From the NCBI GenBank assembly GCA_023663025.1, contig JAMPIC010000030.1, forward strand, positions 1 to 22,160: a stretch of DNA of 22,160 nucleotides. Reading direction: 5' to 3'. The notes beneath the pieces were generated by a model. The model saw nothing but the letters and a program-made list of their open reading frames with translations. It made no database searches and was not told where the DNA came from. Numbering within the stretch: the stretch's first letter is position 1; every line of letters starts with the position of its first letter. Source of the DNA: Prevotella sp. (GTDB taxonomy: Bacteria > Bacillota > Clostridia > Oscillospirales > Ruminococcaceae). The position numbers were made by a program, and so were the translations under genes. Positions 1 to 7,017 of this stretch are shown in pieces.

Positions 1-16
1 ATTCCTCACCCTCTTC

Positions 17-150
17 CCCGTTTCGGGAGGATTTGCGCCCTGCGGGCGCGGGGGAATTTCGCGCTCTGCGGAGCGCGACCAAAGGGCTCTGCCCTTTGGA
101 AACTCGCAGCCTTGAAAGGCTGGCGAACTTTTTAGTCGCGGCTTCGCCGC
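17..150. repeat. Cluster of six short intergenic hairpins
   Basis: Six short perfect palindromes follow each other within about 135 bases: CCCG/CGGG (17-27), GCGCCC/GGGCGC (35-49), CGCGCTC/GAGCGCG (60-77), CCAAAGGGC/GCCCTTTGG (79-99), AGCCT/AGGCT (108-121) and GCGGC/GCCGC (138-150). Most loops are 3 or 4 bases. No convincing gene lies in bases 1-260. From memory, strings of this kind recur between genes in Clostridia genomes, so this is probably a dispersed intergenic repeat rather than a single-copy RNA. Its function is unknown. Confidence 0.65.
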
Positions 151-192
151 CAATACACTTTAATCGTTCCGTAAATTACAATTTACTAACCA

Positions 193-230
193 AAACAAAC
201 GGACGGATCTTTTGATCCGTCCGTTTGTTT
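193..230 (-). terminator. Terminator of ilvE
   Basis: A perfect 17-bp inverted repeat with a TTTT loop (193-209 paired with 214-230) lies 30 bases past the aminotransferase stop. Read on the minus strand, the closing arm ends GTTTGTTT and runs on into TTGG, so the U-rich tract is partly inside the stem. The stem is unusually long. Confidence 0.8.
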
Positions 231-260
231 GATATGTTATTGATTTCGCCCTCAGCAAAT

Positions 261-1349
261 TTATTTGCAGCAACACTCGCCCACGGGAACAGTCCAGTTA
301 TGAGTATCCTCAATCTTACCCCACTGTATGCCCGTAAGAGTATCGTAAAGCTTCTGAGAGATCGCTCCGATCTCCCCGTTGTTTATGGTCATGACCTTAT
401 CGCCGTATTTAAGCTCGCCCACGGGAGAAATTACCGCAGCCGTACCCGTACCGAAAGCCTCGTCAAACTTACCGTCCTCATAAGCCTTTACAAGCTCACC
501 GATCTCGATGTCGCGCTCCGTCACTTTATAGTTCATGGACTTAAGCAACTCTATGCAGGACATTCTCGTAATGCCGCTGAGAATTGAACCTCTGTCAAGG
601 CTGGGAGTGATGACCTCGCCGTCCACAACAAAAAACACGTTCATTGCGCCTACCTCGTCGATGTACTTCTTGTGCACGCCGTCGAGCCAGAGCACCTGCG
701 CGTAACCCTGCTTCTCCGCTTCGTCCTGAGCCTTGAGGGAAATGGCATAGTTCGCCGCCGCCTTTGTGAAACCCGTACCGCCCGACACCGCGCGGACGTA
801 GTTTTCCTCAACATATATCTTTACGGGAGCAAGTCCGTCAGCATAGTACGCGCCCACGGGAGACATGATTATCGCGAAGATAAGATGCTTTGCGGGGTGC
901 ACTCCCAGCATGGGGTCTACCGCGAAAATGTAGGGACGGATATAGAGGGACGTTCCGTCCGAATGAGGAACCCAATCCTCGTCAACCTTGACAAGAGTTT
1001 TGACCGCTTCAACGGCGAAAGCCTCGTCGATCTTGGGTATGCAGAGACGGTCGTTGGAAACGTTCAGTCTCGCCATATTTTTGTCGGGACGGAAAAGCTG
1101 TATTCTGCCCGAAGCGGTTCTGTAGGCTTTCATGCCCTCGAAGTCAGCCTGACCGTAGTGAAGGCACATTGAAGCGGGATCCATGGGAATAGGTCCGTAG
1201 GGGACTATTCTTGCGTCATGCCAGCCCTGACCCTCGTCGTAGTTCATAAGGAACATATGGTCGGTGAATATTTTGCCGAAGCTGAGCTTGCTTTCGTCGG
1301 CAGGCTTTGCTTTGGGAGTTTCGGTTCTGGTAACTTTTATTTCCATCAT
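261..1349 (-). CDS. ilvE: Branched-chain amino acid aminotransferase
   Basis: PLP enzyme that transfers the amino group between glutamate and the 2-keto acids of leucine, isoleucine and valine, the last step of their synthesis, in the cytosol. The 362-residue product has the fold-type IV signature GGTGFTKAAANY, whose lysine is the expected PLP Schiff-base residue, followed by DEVGAMNVFFV and a phosphate-binding LSGITR segment. These match the larger BCAT subfamily that includes the eukaryotic enzymes. The frame stays open 22 codons further upstream. I chose the ATG at 1349 because AAAGGG lies a normal distance before it and because the -35 and -10 elements lie inside the longer reading. A second ATG follows at once. 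The gene is monocistronic between its own promoter and terminator. I see no T-box leader. Confidence 0.95.
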   Translation of the reverse strand: MMEIKVTRTETPKAKPADESKLSFGKIFTDHMFLMNYDEGQGWHDARIVPYGPIPMDPASMCLHYGQADFEGMKAYRTASGRIQLFRPDKNMARLNVSNDRLCIPKIDEAFAVEAVKTLVKVDEDWVPHSDGTSLYIRPYIFAVDPMLGVHPAKHLIFAIIMSPVGAYYADGLAPVKIYVEENYVRAVSGGTGFTKAAANYAISLKAQDEAEKQGYAQVLWLDGVHKKYIDEVGAMNVFFVVDGEVITPSLDRGSILSGITRMSCIELLKSMNYKVTERDIEIGELVKAYEDGKFDEAFGTGTAAVISPVGELKYGDKVMTINNGEIGAISQKLYDTLTGIQWGKIEDTHNWTVPVGECCCK

Positions 1350-1386
1350 TTGTAATTCGCCCTTTCTTTTTCTACAAGATAATTTA

Positions 1387-1415
1387 ATTATACCACAACC
1401 GGCGTCGCATTTCAA
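1387..1415 (-). promoter_or_regulatory. Promoter of ilvE
   Basis: On the minus strand TTGAAA (1410-1415) is followed after exactly 17 bases by TATAAT (1387-1392), which is preceded by TGG and so has an extended -10. The predicted start of transcription is about 30 bases before the ATG at 1349. Confidence 0.85.
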
Positions 1416-1512
1416 TGTTAAATTCGCACTATTTTACTCAAATTTGCAGCTTTGAAAAGTAAAACTTGCATAATTGGACGCCGGCGGAAATAATTCCGCA
1501 GTGTGCGGAAAG

Positions 1513-1552
1513 AAAAAATGCCGGAAACAGCCGAAAACGACCGCAGTCCGGC
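1513..1552 (-). terminator. Terminator of the SPFH/zinc-ribbon/TPM operon
   Basis: On the minus strand GCCGGA (1547-1552) pairs with TCCGGC (1520-1525), and a run of six T follows after one A (1513-1518). It lies 45 bases past the TPM gene stop. A second GCGGAA/TTCCGC palindrome sits just beyond it. Confidence 0.7.
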
Positions 1553-1596
1553 AAAGGTGTACACTTCAAAATCCGCCGGAGTTTTTTGCTGAGAAA

Positions 1597-2415
1597 TCAA
1601 AACCGCCCTCCGCCTCCGCCGTGGGTGCTTCCGCTGGAGCTTGTGTGGGTGCTGCTTCCGCCGCCGTGACCTCCGCCGCCGCCCGAATCGGATTCTATCT
1701 TGGTTCTGGACGTGGTGTGATAGAGGAAAATATCCCTCGAATTATTTACCCTCATGCTGCCGTTTTTGATGTAGACCTGCGCGGCGGTCTGTCTTACCGC
1801 GGTTTTGAGCTGACTTTTCATGCACAGGCAAACTATCAGCGCGACCACCGCTCCGCTGACCAGCGAGACCAGAAACATCTGACCGTAGTTCTTGGGCTTG
1901 TTGTCCACGTCGTAGGCTTTTCCGCCGTTTTCGTATTTTTTGATGTATGAATCCGCCTGATCGGCAAATTCCGCAAAGGCGTTGTAGTAGTACCCGTCGC
2001 TCAGATAGTATGTCACCTTGTCGCCGATTTGGGATATGCCGTAATCGGTAAAAGCGTTTATGCCCTTTCCATTTGTGGAGATGTACCAGCTCCTGCCGCC
2101 CATGTCCACCAGCAGGAGCAGTCCGCTGCCCGCGCCGTCATATCCGTAATTATTGTAGTCGTAGTAATCGTCCGCATAAGCCTCGGCGGACTTTCCGTCC
2201 GTGGAATTTACAGTTACCACAGCTACATCGTAGCCGAAATCATGCTTTTCGATGATACCGTTTATGTACTCTTCAAGAGACTGCTCCTCGCTGTCTGTGA
2301 GCAAATCCGCTTCGTCAACGACCTTGTCGGGATTTTCCGCGTACACGGGACAGGCAGCAGCCGTCCACATAACCGCCGCCGCGAAAACTGCGGCAATTTT
2401 TTTAGGTAATTTCAT
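1597..2415 (-). CDS. TPM-domain membrane protein, YdjH-like
   Basis: Exported 272-residue protein. Residues 1-26 form a signal peptide with a likely cut after PVYA. Residues about 30-160 are a TPM domain, recognisable from VVDEADLLTDSEE, YDVAVVTVNS and the GSGLLLLVDMGGR segment. Residues 180-199 are one membrane helix. The C-terminal 30 residues are almost entirely Gly, Ser, His and Thr, as in many TPM proteins. TPM domains occur in envelope and photosystem-repair proteins; their chemistry is unsettled. It is the last gene of a three-gene operon like Bacillus ydjI/ydjG/ydjH, where the TPM and zinc-ribbon proteins are thought to form a membrane complex. The start is fixed by an in-frame TAA immediately before the ATG, although the best Shine-Dalgarno lies 32 bases upstream across a hairpin. 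Confidence 0.88.
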   Translation of the reverse strand: MKLPKKIAAVFAAAVMWTAAACPVYAENPDKVVDEADLLTDSEEQSLEEYINGIIEKHDFGYDVAVVTVNSTDGKSAEAYADDYYDYNNYGYDGAGSGLLLLVDMGGRSWYISTNGKGINAFTDYGISQIGDKVTYYLSDGYYYNAFAEFADQADSYIKKYENGGKAYDVDNKPKNYGQMFLVSLVSGAVVALIVCLCMKSQLKTAVRQTAAQVYIKNGSMRVNNSRDIFLYHTTSRTKIESDSGGGGGHGGGSSTHTSSSGSTHGGGGGRF

Positions 2416-2422
2416 TTACGGA

Positions 2423-2456
2423 CATTTTCACGTTAGTGAAAATGCGTCCCCCTTTC
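2423..2456 (-). promoter_or_regulatory. Shine-Dalgarno separated from its start by a hairpin
   Basis: The minus strand reads AGAAAGGGGG, then ACG, then a perfect 9-bp stem CATTTTCAC/GTGAAAATG with loop TAAC (2423-2444), then seven bases and the TPM ATG. The linear spacing is 32 bases. If the hairpin folds, the effective spacing falls to about 10. No other ribosome site is visible nearer the start. Confidence 0.6.
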
Positions 2457-2559
2457 TGACGTATGTTTAAACGACATAAATGTCATACGGTTCTGCGCCG
2501 GCAGAATTCCGGGCTGCGGAGAGGAAAGCAGAACCTACGGTCTTGACCTCCCGAACGCC

Positions 2560-3630
2560 TCAGCCGATAAGCTGAATGATAAACGTCAGCGCCGCGACGC
2601 CCGCCGCAACGCCCGCGAACAGTCCCCAGAATTTTCCGTAATCCGTGGGAAGATCGCCGACGAATTTGCCCGTCTGACCGTTCATGGCGAAGCGGTAGAC
2701 CTTGCCTTTGTAGGTGGTGTTCAGCATCCACACGGGCAGGAGCGCGTAGCGTATCTTGCCGCTGTTAAGTCTGATATTCACGGATTCGGGAACGACCGTG
2801 GCGTAGCCCGAGACTGTCCTGCGGAATTCCTGCTGGGTGCTGTTCCTGATGCGCTCGTTGGCGCGGTTTCGGCTTTGGTCGGCGCTGACGTCGTATTTGT
2901 CCGCCATATAGCCTGCCAGGTACGCCGCGTTGAAGTTTACGCAGCCGCTGTAATTGTACGGCTCGATGGCTTCGGAAAGCTCGTCGGGCATTTTCTGAGA
3001 GCCGTCCACGGGGACTTTTTCAAACCCGATGGAACCGTCCCGCACTATCAGATAGTGGGACGTTTCCGTGTAGCGGTAATCTCCCGACCGCCAAGACCTG
3101 ACCCGTGTCGCGCGGTAGCGGATATTCGCGTCCGCGTCGCAGTCGAACAGCCAAAAAGGAACGTACACGCCCTTTATCTCGTCGATACGGTGCTCGTCCT
3201 TAAAGCTTTTCGGCAGCAGGAATTTTCCTTTCAGATAGTTTGACAGCGCATTTTTGGCGGCTTCCTTGTCTATCTTGAACGGGATTATCATATCCGGCTT
3301 GAGACCGCCCTCGAACTGTCCCGTCATAACGATGGGGTTATCGCAGTACGGGCAGGCTGAAGCGGCGGTGGTGCTGTCGGCAACGATCTGTCCGCCGCAG
3401 CTTCGGCAGGTGTAGACGTTCATTCCCTTAGTCTCCGCCGCGCCCCATTCAAGACCGGGAACGTCCCAGTCAAGGCTGTCTCCCTCGCTTTGGGAAGCCT
3501 CGGTAAACTCTTTCAGCGCTTCTATCTCAAACTCGGTATCGCAGTAGGGGCACTTCATTTTCTGGGAATTGCTGTTAAATTCGATAGCTCCGCCGCAGCA
3601 GGGGCATTTGTATTCAACCAAAGCAGACAT
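2560..3630 (-). CDS. Double zinc-ribbon membrane protein, YdjG-like
   Basis: 356-residue protein with two TFIIB-type zinc ribbons at the N terminus: cysteines 9/12 with 27/30, and 75/78 with 93/96 (CPCC, CPYC, CRSC, CPYC). A long central domain follows (about residues 105-325), with GVYVPFWLFDCDA and the paired tryptophan/aromatic strands usual in this family. One hydrophobic segment at 334-356 ends the protein. It is often annotated as a TFIIB-type zinc-ribbon or PriA-like protein, but no helicase motif is present. The counterpart is Bacillus YdjG, a partner of the TPM protein YdjH. AAAGGCGG precedes the ATG by six bases. It lies 51 bases after the SPFH gene and 144 bases before the TPM gene, all on the minus strand. 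Confidence 0.88.
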   Translation of the reverse strand: MSALVEYKCPCCGGAIEFNSNSQKMKCPYCDTEFEIEALKEFTEASQSEGDSLDWDVPGLEWGAAETKGMNVYTCRSCGGQIVADSTTAASACPYCDNPIVMTGQFEGGLKPDMIIPFKIDKEAAKNALSNYLKGKFLLPKSFKDEHRIDEIKGVYVPFWLFDCDADANIRYRATRVRSWRSGDYRYTETSHYLIVRDGSIGFEKVPVDGSQKMPDELSEAIEPYNYSGCVNFNAAYLAGYMADKYDVSADQSRNRANERIRNSTQQEFRRTVSGYATVVPESVNIRLNSGKIRYALLPVWMLNTTYKGKVYRFAMNGQTGKFVGDLPTDYGKFWGLFAGVAAGVAALTFIIQLIG

Positions 3631-3681
3631 ACTGTTCCGCCTTTCGGAAAAAATTTTTGGAGGACTTGCGGTTTCCGTTCC

Positions 3682-4998
3682 TTACTTAATATCGTTCTCG
3701 TCGAATTTGTCTCCGCACTCGGGACAGAATTTCGGGGGATTTTTCGGGTCTTCGGGTTCCCAGCCGCACTTGTCGCAGCGGTACAGGGGTTCTCCCGCGG
3801 GTTTGGCTTTGCCGCACTCCGCGCAGAATTTCCCCTTATTGACCGCGCCGCAGGAACAGGTCCAACCGCCGGCGGGTTTGGGATTTCCGCACTCGGAGCA
3901 GAATTTCGCCGTATTCACCGCGCCGCAGGAGCAAGTCCAGCCGTTTGCGGGAGCGGACTGTGCCGTTTGCGCCGCCTGCTGTTGCTGCTGTTGCTGCGCC
4001 GCCATTCCGAAAAGGGACTGCGCGTTCATTCCGCCCGTCTGCTGAGCCATTCCCATGCCCATAAAGCCGGTCATAGCTCCCGCGCTGTTGGACGCCGCCG
4101 CTTTCATTGCGTCGCCCTGCGCTCCGACAAGCGTTGCCGCCGCCATCGAGGGATCGCGCATTACCGCGGTGCGCTGGAGTTCCTTTATCATCTTTTCGTC
4201 GTCGGGAGAGCAGGTGACCGAGTTCACGCCGAAGGAGGCGATCTTGATGCCCCGAAGCTCCGTCCACTTTTTGGAAAGGACTTCGTTAAGCGCGTCAGCG
4301 ATCTCCATGGTGTGACCGGGAAGTGCGCTGTAGCGTATACCCATGTCGGAGATTTTCGCGAACGCGGGCTGAAGAGCGGTCATAAGCTCGGTTTTGAGAA
4401 TGCTGTCGATCTCGCTTCTGCGGTACACGTCGCGGACGTTTCCGCAAACATTGGTGTAGAACAAAAGCGGGTCGATGATACGGTAGGAATACTCGCCGTT
4501 GCAGCGTATGGAAACGTCGATATCGAGACCGATATTTCTGTCCACAACTCTGAAAGGAACGGGATTGGGCGTGCCGTATTTGTTTCCTAAAATTTCCTTT
4601 GTGTTGAAGTAGTACACACGGGTGTCTGTGGAAGCCTGACCGCCGTGAGCGAAGCGGTCAACAACGCTGCCGAAGGTCTCTTTAATGCTTGTGCCCAAAT
4701 CTCCCGCGAAGATGGACGGCTCGCCCGAAATGTTAAAGGTATACTCGCCGGGTTCGGCGCACACGTCGAGAATTTTGCCCTGCTCAACAATGATCATACA
4801 CTGACCGTCCGCAACGGCAATGCCCGAGCCTTGCGTGATGATGTTGTCGTCCCCCTTGTTGGAGGATTTTCCGTTCACCTTTTTGTGACCCTTGCAGACG
4901 AGGATATCCGAGCTCATAGCCTCGCAGTAAAAGTATTCTTTCCACTGGTCGGCGAGAACGCCTCCCACGGAACTGATCGCAGCTTTTATAAGACCCAT
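3682..4998 (-). CDS. SPFH-domain protein with C-terminal zinc ribbons, YdjI-like
   Basis: First gene of the operon, 438 residues. The N-terminal half is an SPFH/band-7-like domain of the 'virion core protein' type (segments such as VPFRVVDRNIGLDIDVSI and GIKIASFGVNSV). It is followed by a Met/Gly/Gln-rich linker with seven consecutive glutamines. Three cysteine ribbons end the protein: the unit GWTCSCGAVN..KFC.ECG.PKPAG appears twice in tandem, then a diverged RCDKCGW...FCPECG. Bacillus YdjI has the same plan and works with YdjG, YdjH and PspA at the membrane; the role here is inferred from that. An in-frame TTG at 5007 lies directly against the Shine-Dalgarno, so I prefer the ATG at 4998, which has AGGAAG nine bases upstream. 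There is no transmembrane helix. Confidence 0.88.
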   Translation of the reverse strand: MGLIKAAISSVGGVLADQWKEYFYCEAMSSDILVCKGHKKVNGKSSNKGDDNIITQGSGIAVADGQCMIIVEQGKILDVCAEPGEYTFNISGEPSIFAGDLGTSIKETFGSVVDRFAHGGQASTDTRVYYFNTKEILGNKYGTPNPVPFRVVDRNIGLDIDVSIRCNGEYSYRIIDPLLFYTNVCGNVRDVYRRSEIDSILKTELMTALQPAFAKISDMGIRYSALPGHTMEIADALNEVLSKKWTELRGIKIASFGVNSVTCSPDDEKMIKELQRTAVMRDPSMAAATLVGAQGDAMKAAASNSAGAMTGFMGMGMAQQTGGMNAQSLFGMAAQQQQQQQAAQTAQSAPANGWTCSCGAVNTAKFCSECGNPKPAGGWTCSCGAVNKGKFCAECGKAKPAGEPLYRCDKCGWEPEDPKNPPKFCPECGDKFDENDIK

Positions 4999-5049
4999 AT
5001 GCAGCAACTTCCTTTCAATAGGTTTGATTTAAGACATAAACATGAATAT

Positions 5050-5078
5050 AGTATACAATATTTCAAGTAAAATTTCAA
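5050..5078 (-). promoter_or_regulatory. Promoter of the SPFH operon
   Basis: On the minus strand TTGAAA (5073-5078), 17 bases, TATACT (5050-5055). This is a sigma-A type promoter. I see no sigma-W-like AAAC/CGTA pair, unlike the reported control of the Bacillus operon. Confidence 0.8.
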
Positions 5079-5226
5079 TAGTTTTTGGCAAAAAAGCAAA
5101 ATCGGACTGAAAAATCCGACTGCCGCTTGACTGACGGATTTTTATGCGGTTTTAAATGAGATCAATGTTTTGCATTGTTTGACAAATTTCACAAAACGTT
5201 TGTATTATTTTTGTTGGAAATTACAC

Positions 5227-5309
5227 GAACAAAATTTCGGAAAATGCTTGACAAAATCGAACCGATGTTCTATAATAATAACCGAAACAAACGTGCAGAA
5301 CATTTGTGC
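5227..5309 (+). promoter_or_regulatory. LexA-type operators of the small membrane-protein gene
   Basis: A perfect GAAC-CGAT-GTTC (5259-5270) fills the promoter spacer and touches the -10. A second site, GAAC-ATTT-GTGC (5298-5309, 7 of 8 conserved bases), lies just downstream of the predicted transcription start. A third, GAAC-AAAA-TTTC (5227-5238, also 7 of 8), lies upstream of the -35. Gram-positive LexA (DinR) binds GAAC-N4-GTTC. The central site is strong; the two flanking sites could be chance in AT-rich DNA. Confidence 0.7.
5248..5276 (+). promoter_or_regulatory. Consensus promoter of the small membrane-protein gene
   Basis: TTGACA (5248-5253), 17 bases, TATAAT (5271-5276): a perfect match to the sigma-A consensus. 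Transcription should start near 5283 and give a 56-base leader. Bases 4999-5338 contain this promoter, its operators and the divergent SPFH promoter, and no gene. Confidence 0.9.
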
Positions 5310-5338
5310 ATCAAAAGTCCGCCGAAAGGAAGATCAAT

Positions 5339-5647
5339 ATGACAACATCAAACGCTGTAAAAACAGACCAAAACAGAGAACATATCATAACCGTAAGCTG
5401 CCGCGGCAAACGTCCGGGACAGCCGGAAAAAACGGGAACAAAGTCCGCCGCGCACACGGATAAAAGCCTGCGCACCCAGAAGCTGGCGGGTGCGGCGGTT
5501 CTTGCCGTTTCGCTGAGCGCCGCATTATTCGGCGGGGAATTTTCCGCAGCTGCAGTGATGGCGCCGCCCGCGCTTGCGGCAATATTTTCCAAAGAAAAAA
5601 TTCTCGATTTCGGAATTTTCGGAAGAACCAAAAAACAAACCGAATAA
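5339..5647 (+). CDS. Small membrane protein, probably SOS-induced
   Basis: 102-residue protein that I do not recognise as a family. Residues 1-47 are polar and basic, with a short IITVSCRGKRPGQ segment. Residues about 48-83 are strongly hydrophobic and Ala-rich, enough for one long helix or a tight hairpin. The tail is short and basic (GRTKKQ). AAAGGAAG lies six bases before the ATG at 5339; the frame is open further upstream, but only this start has a ribosome site. A consensus promoter with a perfect LexA-type box in its spacer drives it. Firmicutes often carry a small SOS-induced membrane protein that delays division (YneA-type), but YneA has a LysM domain and none is visible here. The function is therefore open. 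A reading of the DNA-damage link rests on the operator alone. Confidence 0.7.
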   Translation: MTTSNAVKTDQNREHIITVSCRGKRPGQPEKTGTKSAAHTDKSLRTQKLAGAAVLAVSLSAALFGGEFSAAAVMAPPALAAIFSKEKILDFGIFGRTKKQTE

Positions 5648-5691
5648 CCCGCGAGACGGCGCTTCGCTTTCTGTCCTCCCGCATATAAAAG

Positions 5692-5717
5692 CGGGGACGG
5701 ATACCGATCCGTCCCCG
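5692..5717. terminator. Bidirectional terminator between convergent genes
   Basis: Perfect 11-bp stem CGGGGACGGAT/ATCCGTCCCCG with a 4-base loop. It lies 44 bases after the small membrane-protein stop and 18 bases after the EAL gene stop on the other strand. The T-rich flank is better on the minus strand (CTTTTATAT); on the plus strand TAAAAATATT follows. Confidence 0.75.
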
Positions 5718-5735
5718 TAAAAATATTCTATGATA

Positions 5736-6944
5736 CTACCTGCGTTTAAGATCGACGCACACTACAATAAGCTTTCCGTCCGTACCGTAAAGGTGCGAGG
5801 AAATCGTCTTGCAGCTTTTGCCCGTGGCGGCGGATATGTACCAGCCCGAAATAAAGGGATCTTCAATCTGTTCCTTTATCGCGTAAAAATAATTTTTGAT
5901 ATCATGGTTCACTCCCCGTATCGCGGGAGTGTAGCCGGGCATGATCTCGCAGTCCTTACCCATGACCGTATCCGATATCTGAAAACCTTTTTCGTCGATA
6001 AGGAACGCGCACTCTATCTCCTTGTGTTCGGAAACATACTGCCGCAGAGCGCTGTCGTAATCCTCCCTGTCCATACCCGTGAGGGCGCTTATCAGGTCGT
6101 AAACTATCCGCTTGTAGGTCTCGATCTGGACGTTCACCACCGTGGGATTTTTCTTTATGCTCAGGTTCAGCTTTACAGCCGCGTCCTCAAGCTTCAGTCT
6201 TGTCTCGTTTGAGAAAATACGGTTGAACTGCTCCGGCTTCGAGAAGTAAAAGCCCTGAAAATAATCCACGCCCATAAGCATGCAGGTAATTACCTCGTCC
6301 ACGGTTTCAACGCCCTCCGCAACGGTCATCGCGCCTATGCGCTTGGCGGTGTTTATGATGGACTTGAAAACCTCCTGATTATAGGAATTGGACTCGATAT
6401 TGCTGACGATGGCGCGGTCTATCTTGATGATGTCGGGGTTTACCAGCATTATCCTGTTCATTGTGTCAAGACCCGTACTCACGTTGTCCAGCGCGATAAG
6501 GAAGCCTTTTGAGCGGTAGAAGTCCACAAACATCATCAGGTCGTAGCTGTCGTTGACGTAGGACTCGTTCAGCTCTATGACCACGTTTTCGGGAGAGATG
6601 TTGTTCTCCGCTGCTGTTCGCATTATCTCGCCGTTTCCGGGAACTATGCTGTTCAGCACAGAGGTCTCGAAGTTGATAAACAGCGTGGGAGCGGTCTCTT
6701 GCCTGTGGGCGAACGCGCTCATCGCTTTTTCGCGGCAGAGCCTGTCGACGTACAGAACGCAGTCGTTTTCCCGCGCGTAATTGAAAAGGAAATTCGGCGA
6801 GACCGATTCTCCGTGATAATCGCCGCGGGCAAGGGCTTCGAGACCGATCACTTTTTTCGTGTTCAGGGAGTAGATGGGCTGGAAGTCCACATAAATGCTT
6901 TTGCTTTCAATGATTTCGCTAACTGTTTCGGAAGTAATTTTCAT
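5736..6944 (-). CDS. EAL-domain protein with degenerate active site, YkuI-like layout
   Basis: 402 residues: an EAL domain (about 15-245) and a C-terminal sensor-like domain (about 265-400) of PAS/Cache type, the arrangement of Bacillus YkuI. EAL domains hydrolyse cyclic di-GMP using metal-binding residues. Present here are E36 (EALAR), N91, E124 (ELNES), K174 (KIDR), E210 (AEGVET) and the QGFYFSKP motif. The DDFGTG metal loop, however, reads DNVSTG (153-158), so the second aspartate is Asn154 and the FG pair is lost. I infer weak or no phosphodiesterase activity and a possible role as a cyclic di-GMP receptor. No membrane helix is present. AGGAG lies six bases before the ATG. A small membrane-protein gene lies 73 bases upstream on the same strand and may be co-transcribed. 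Confidence 0.88.
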   Translation of the reverse strand: MKITSETVSEIIESKSIYVDFQPIYSLNTKKVIGLEALARGDYHGESVSPNFLFNYARENDCVLYVDRLCREKAMSAFAHRQETAPTLFINFETSVLNSIVPGNGEIMRTAAENNISPENVVIELNESYVNDSYDLMMFVDFYRSKGFLIALDNVSTGLDTMNRIMLVNPDIIKIDRAIVSNIESNSYNQEVFKSIINTAKRIGAMTVAEGVETVDEVITCMLMGVDYFQGFYFSKPEQFNRIFSNETRLKLEDAAVKLNLSIKKNPTVVNVQIETYKRIVYDLISALTGMDREDYDSALRQYVSEHKEIECAFLIDEKGFQISDTVMGKDCEIMPGYTPAIRGVNHDIKNYFYAIKEQIEDPFISGWYISAATGKSCKTISSHLYGTDGKLIVVCVDLKRR

Positions 6945-7017
6945 GGCGCACTCCTGTAAGAGGTTCAGAGGGAACGGTAACGGTAAAATTTTACGAACGG
7001 CTGTTTTCGGCAGGCGG

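Noticed and set aside
1350..1600. T-box leader regulating ilvE
   Set aside because: The promoter is only about 30 bases before the start, leaving no room for a T-box.
3970..4000. CAG-type repeat as an unstable microsatellite
   Set aside because: The tract is short, uses mixed CAG/CAA codons and is explained by the glutamine linker of the SPFH protein.
3490..4590. 366-codon plus-strand frame opposite the SPFH and zinc-ribbon genes
   Set aside because: It runs across the junction of two well-supported minus-strand genes, is low-complexity and has no start signals.
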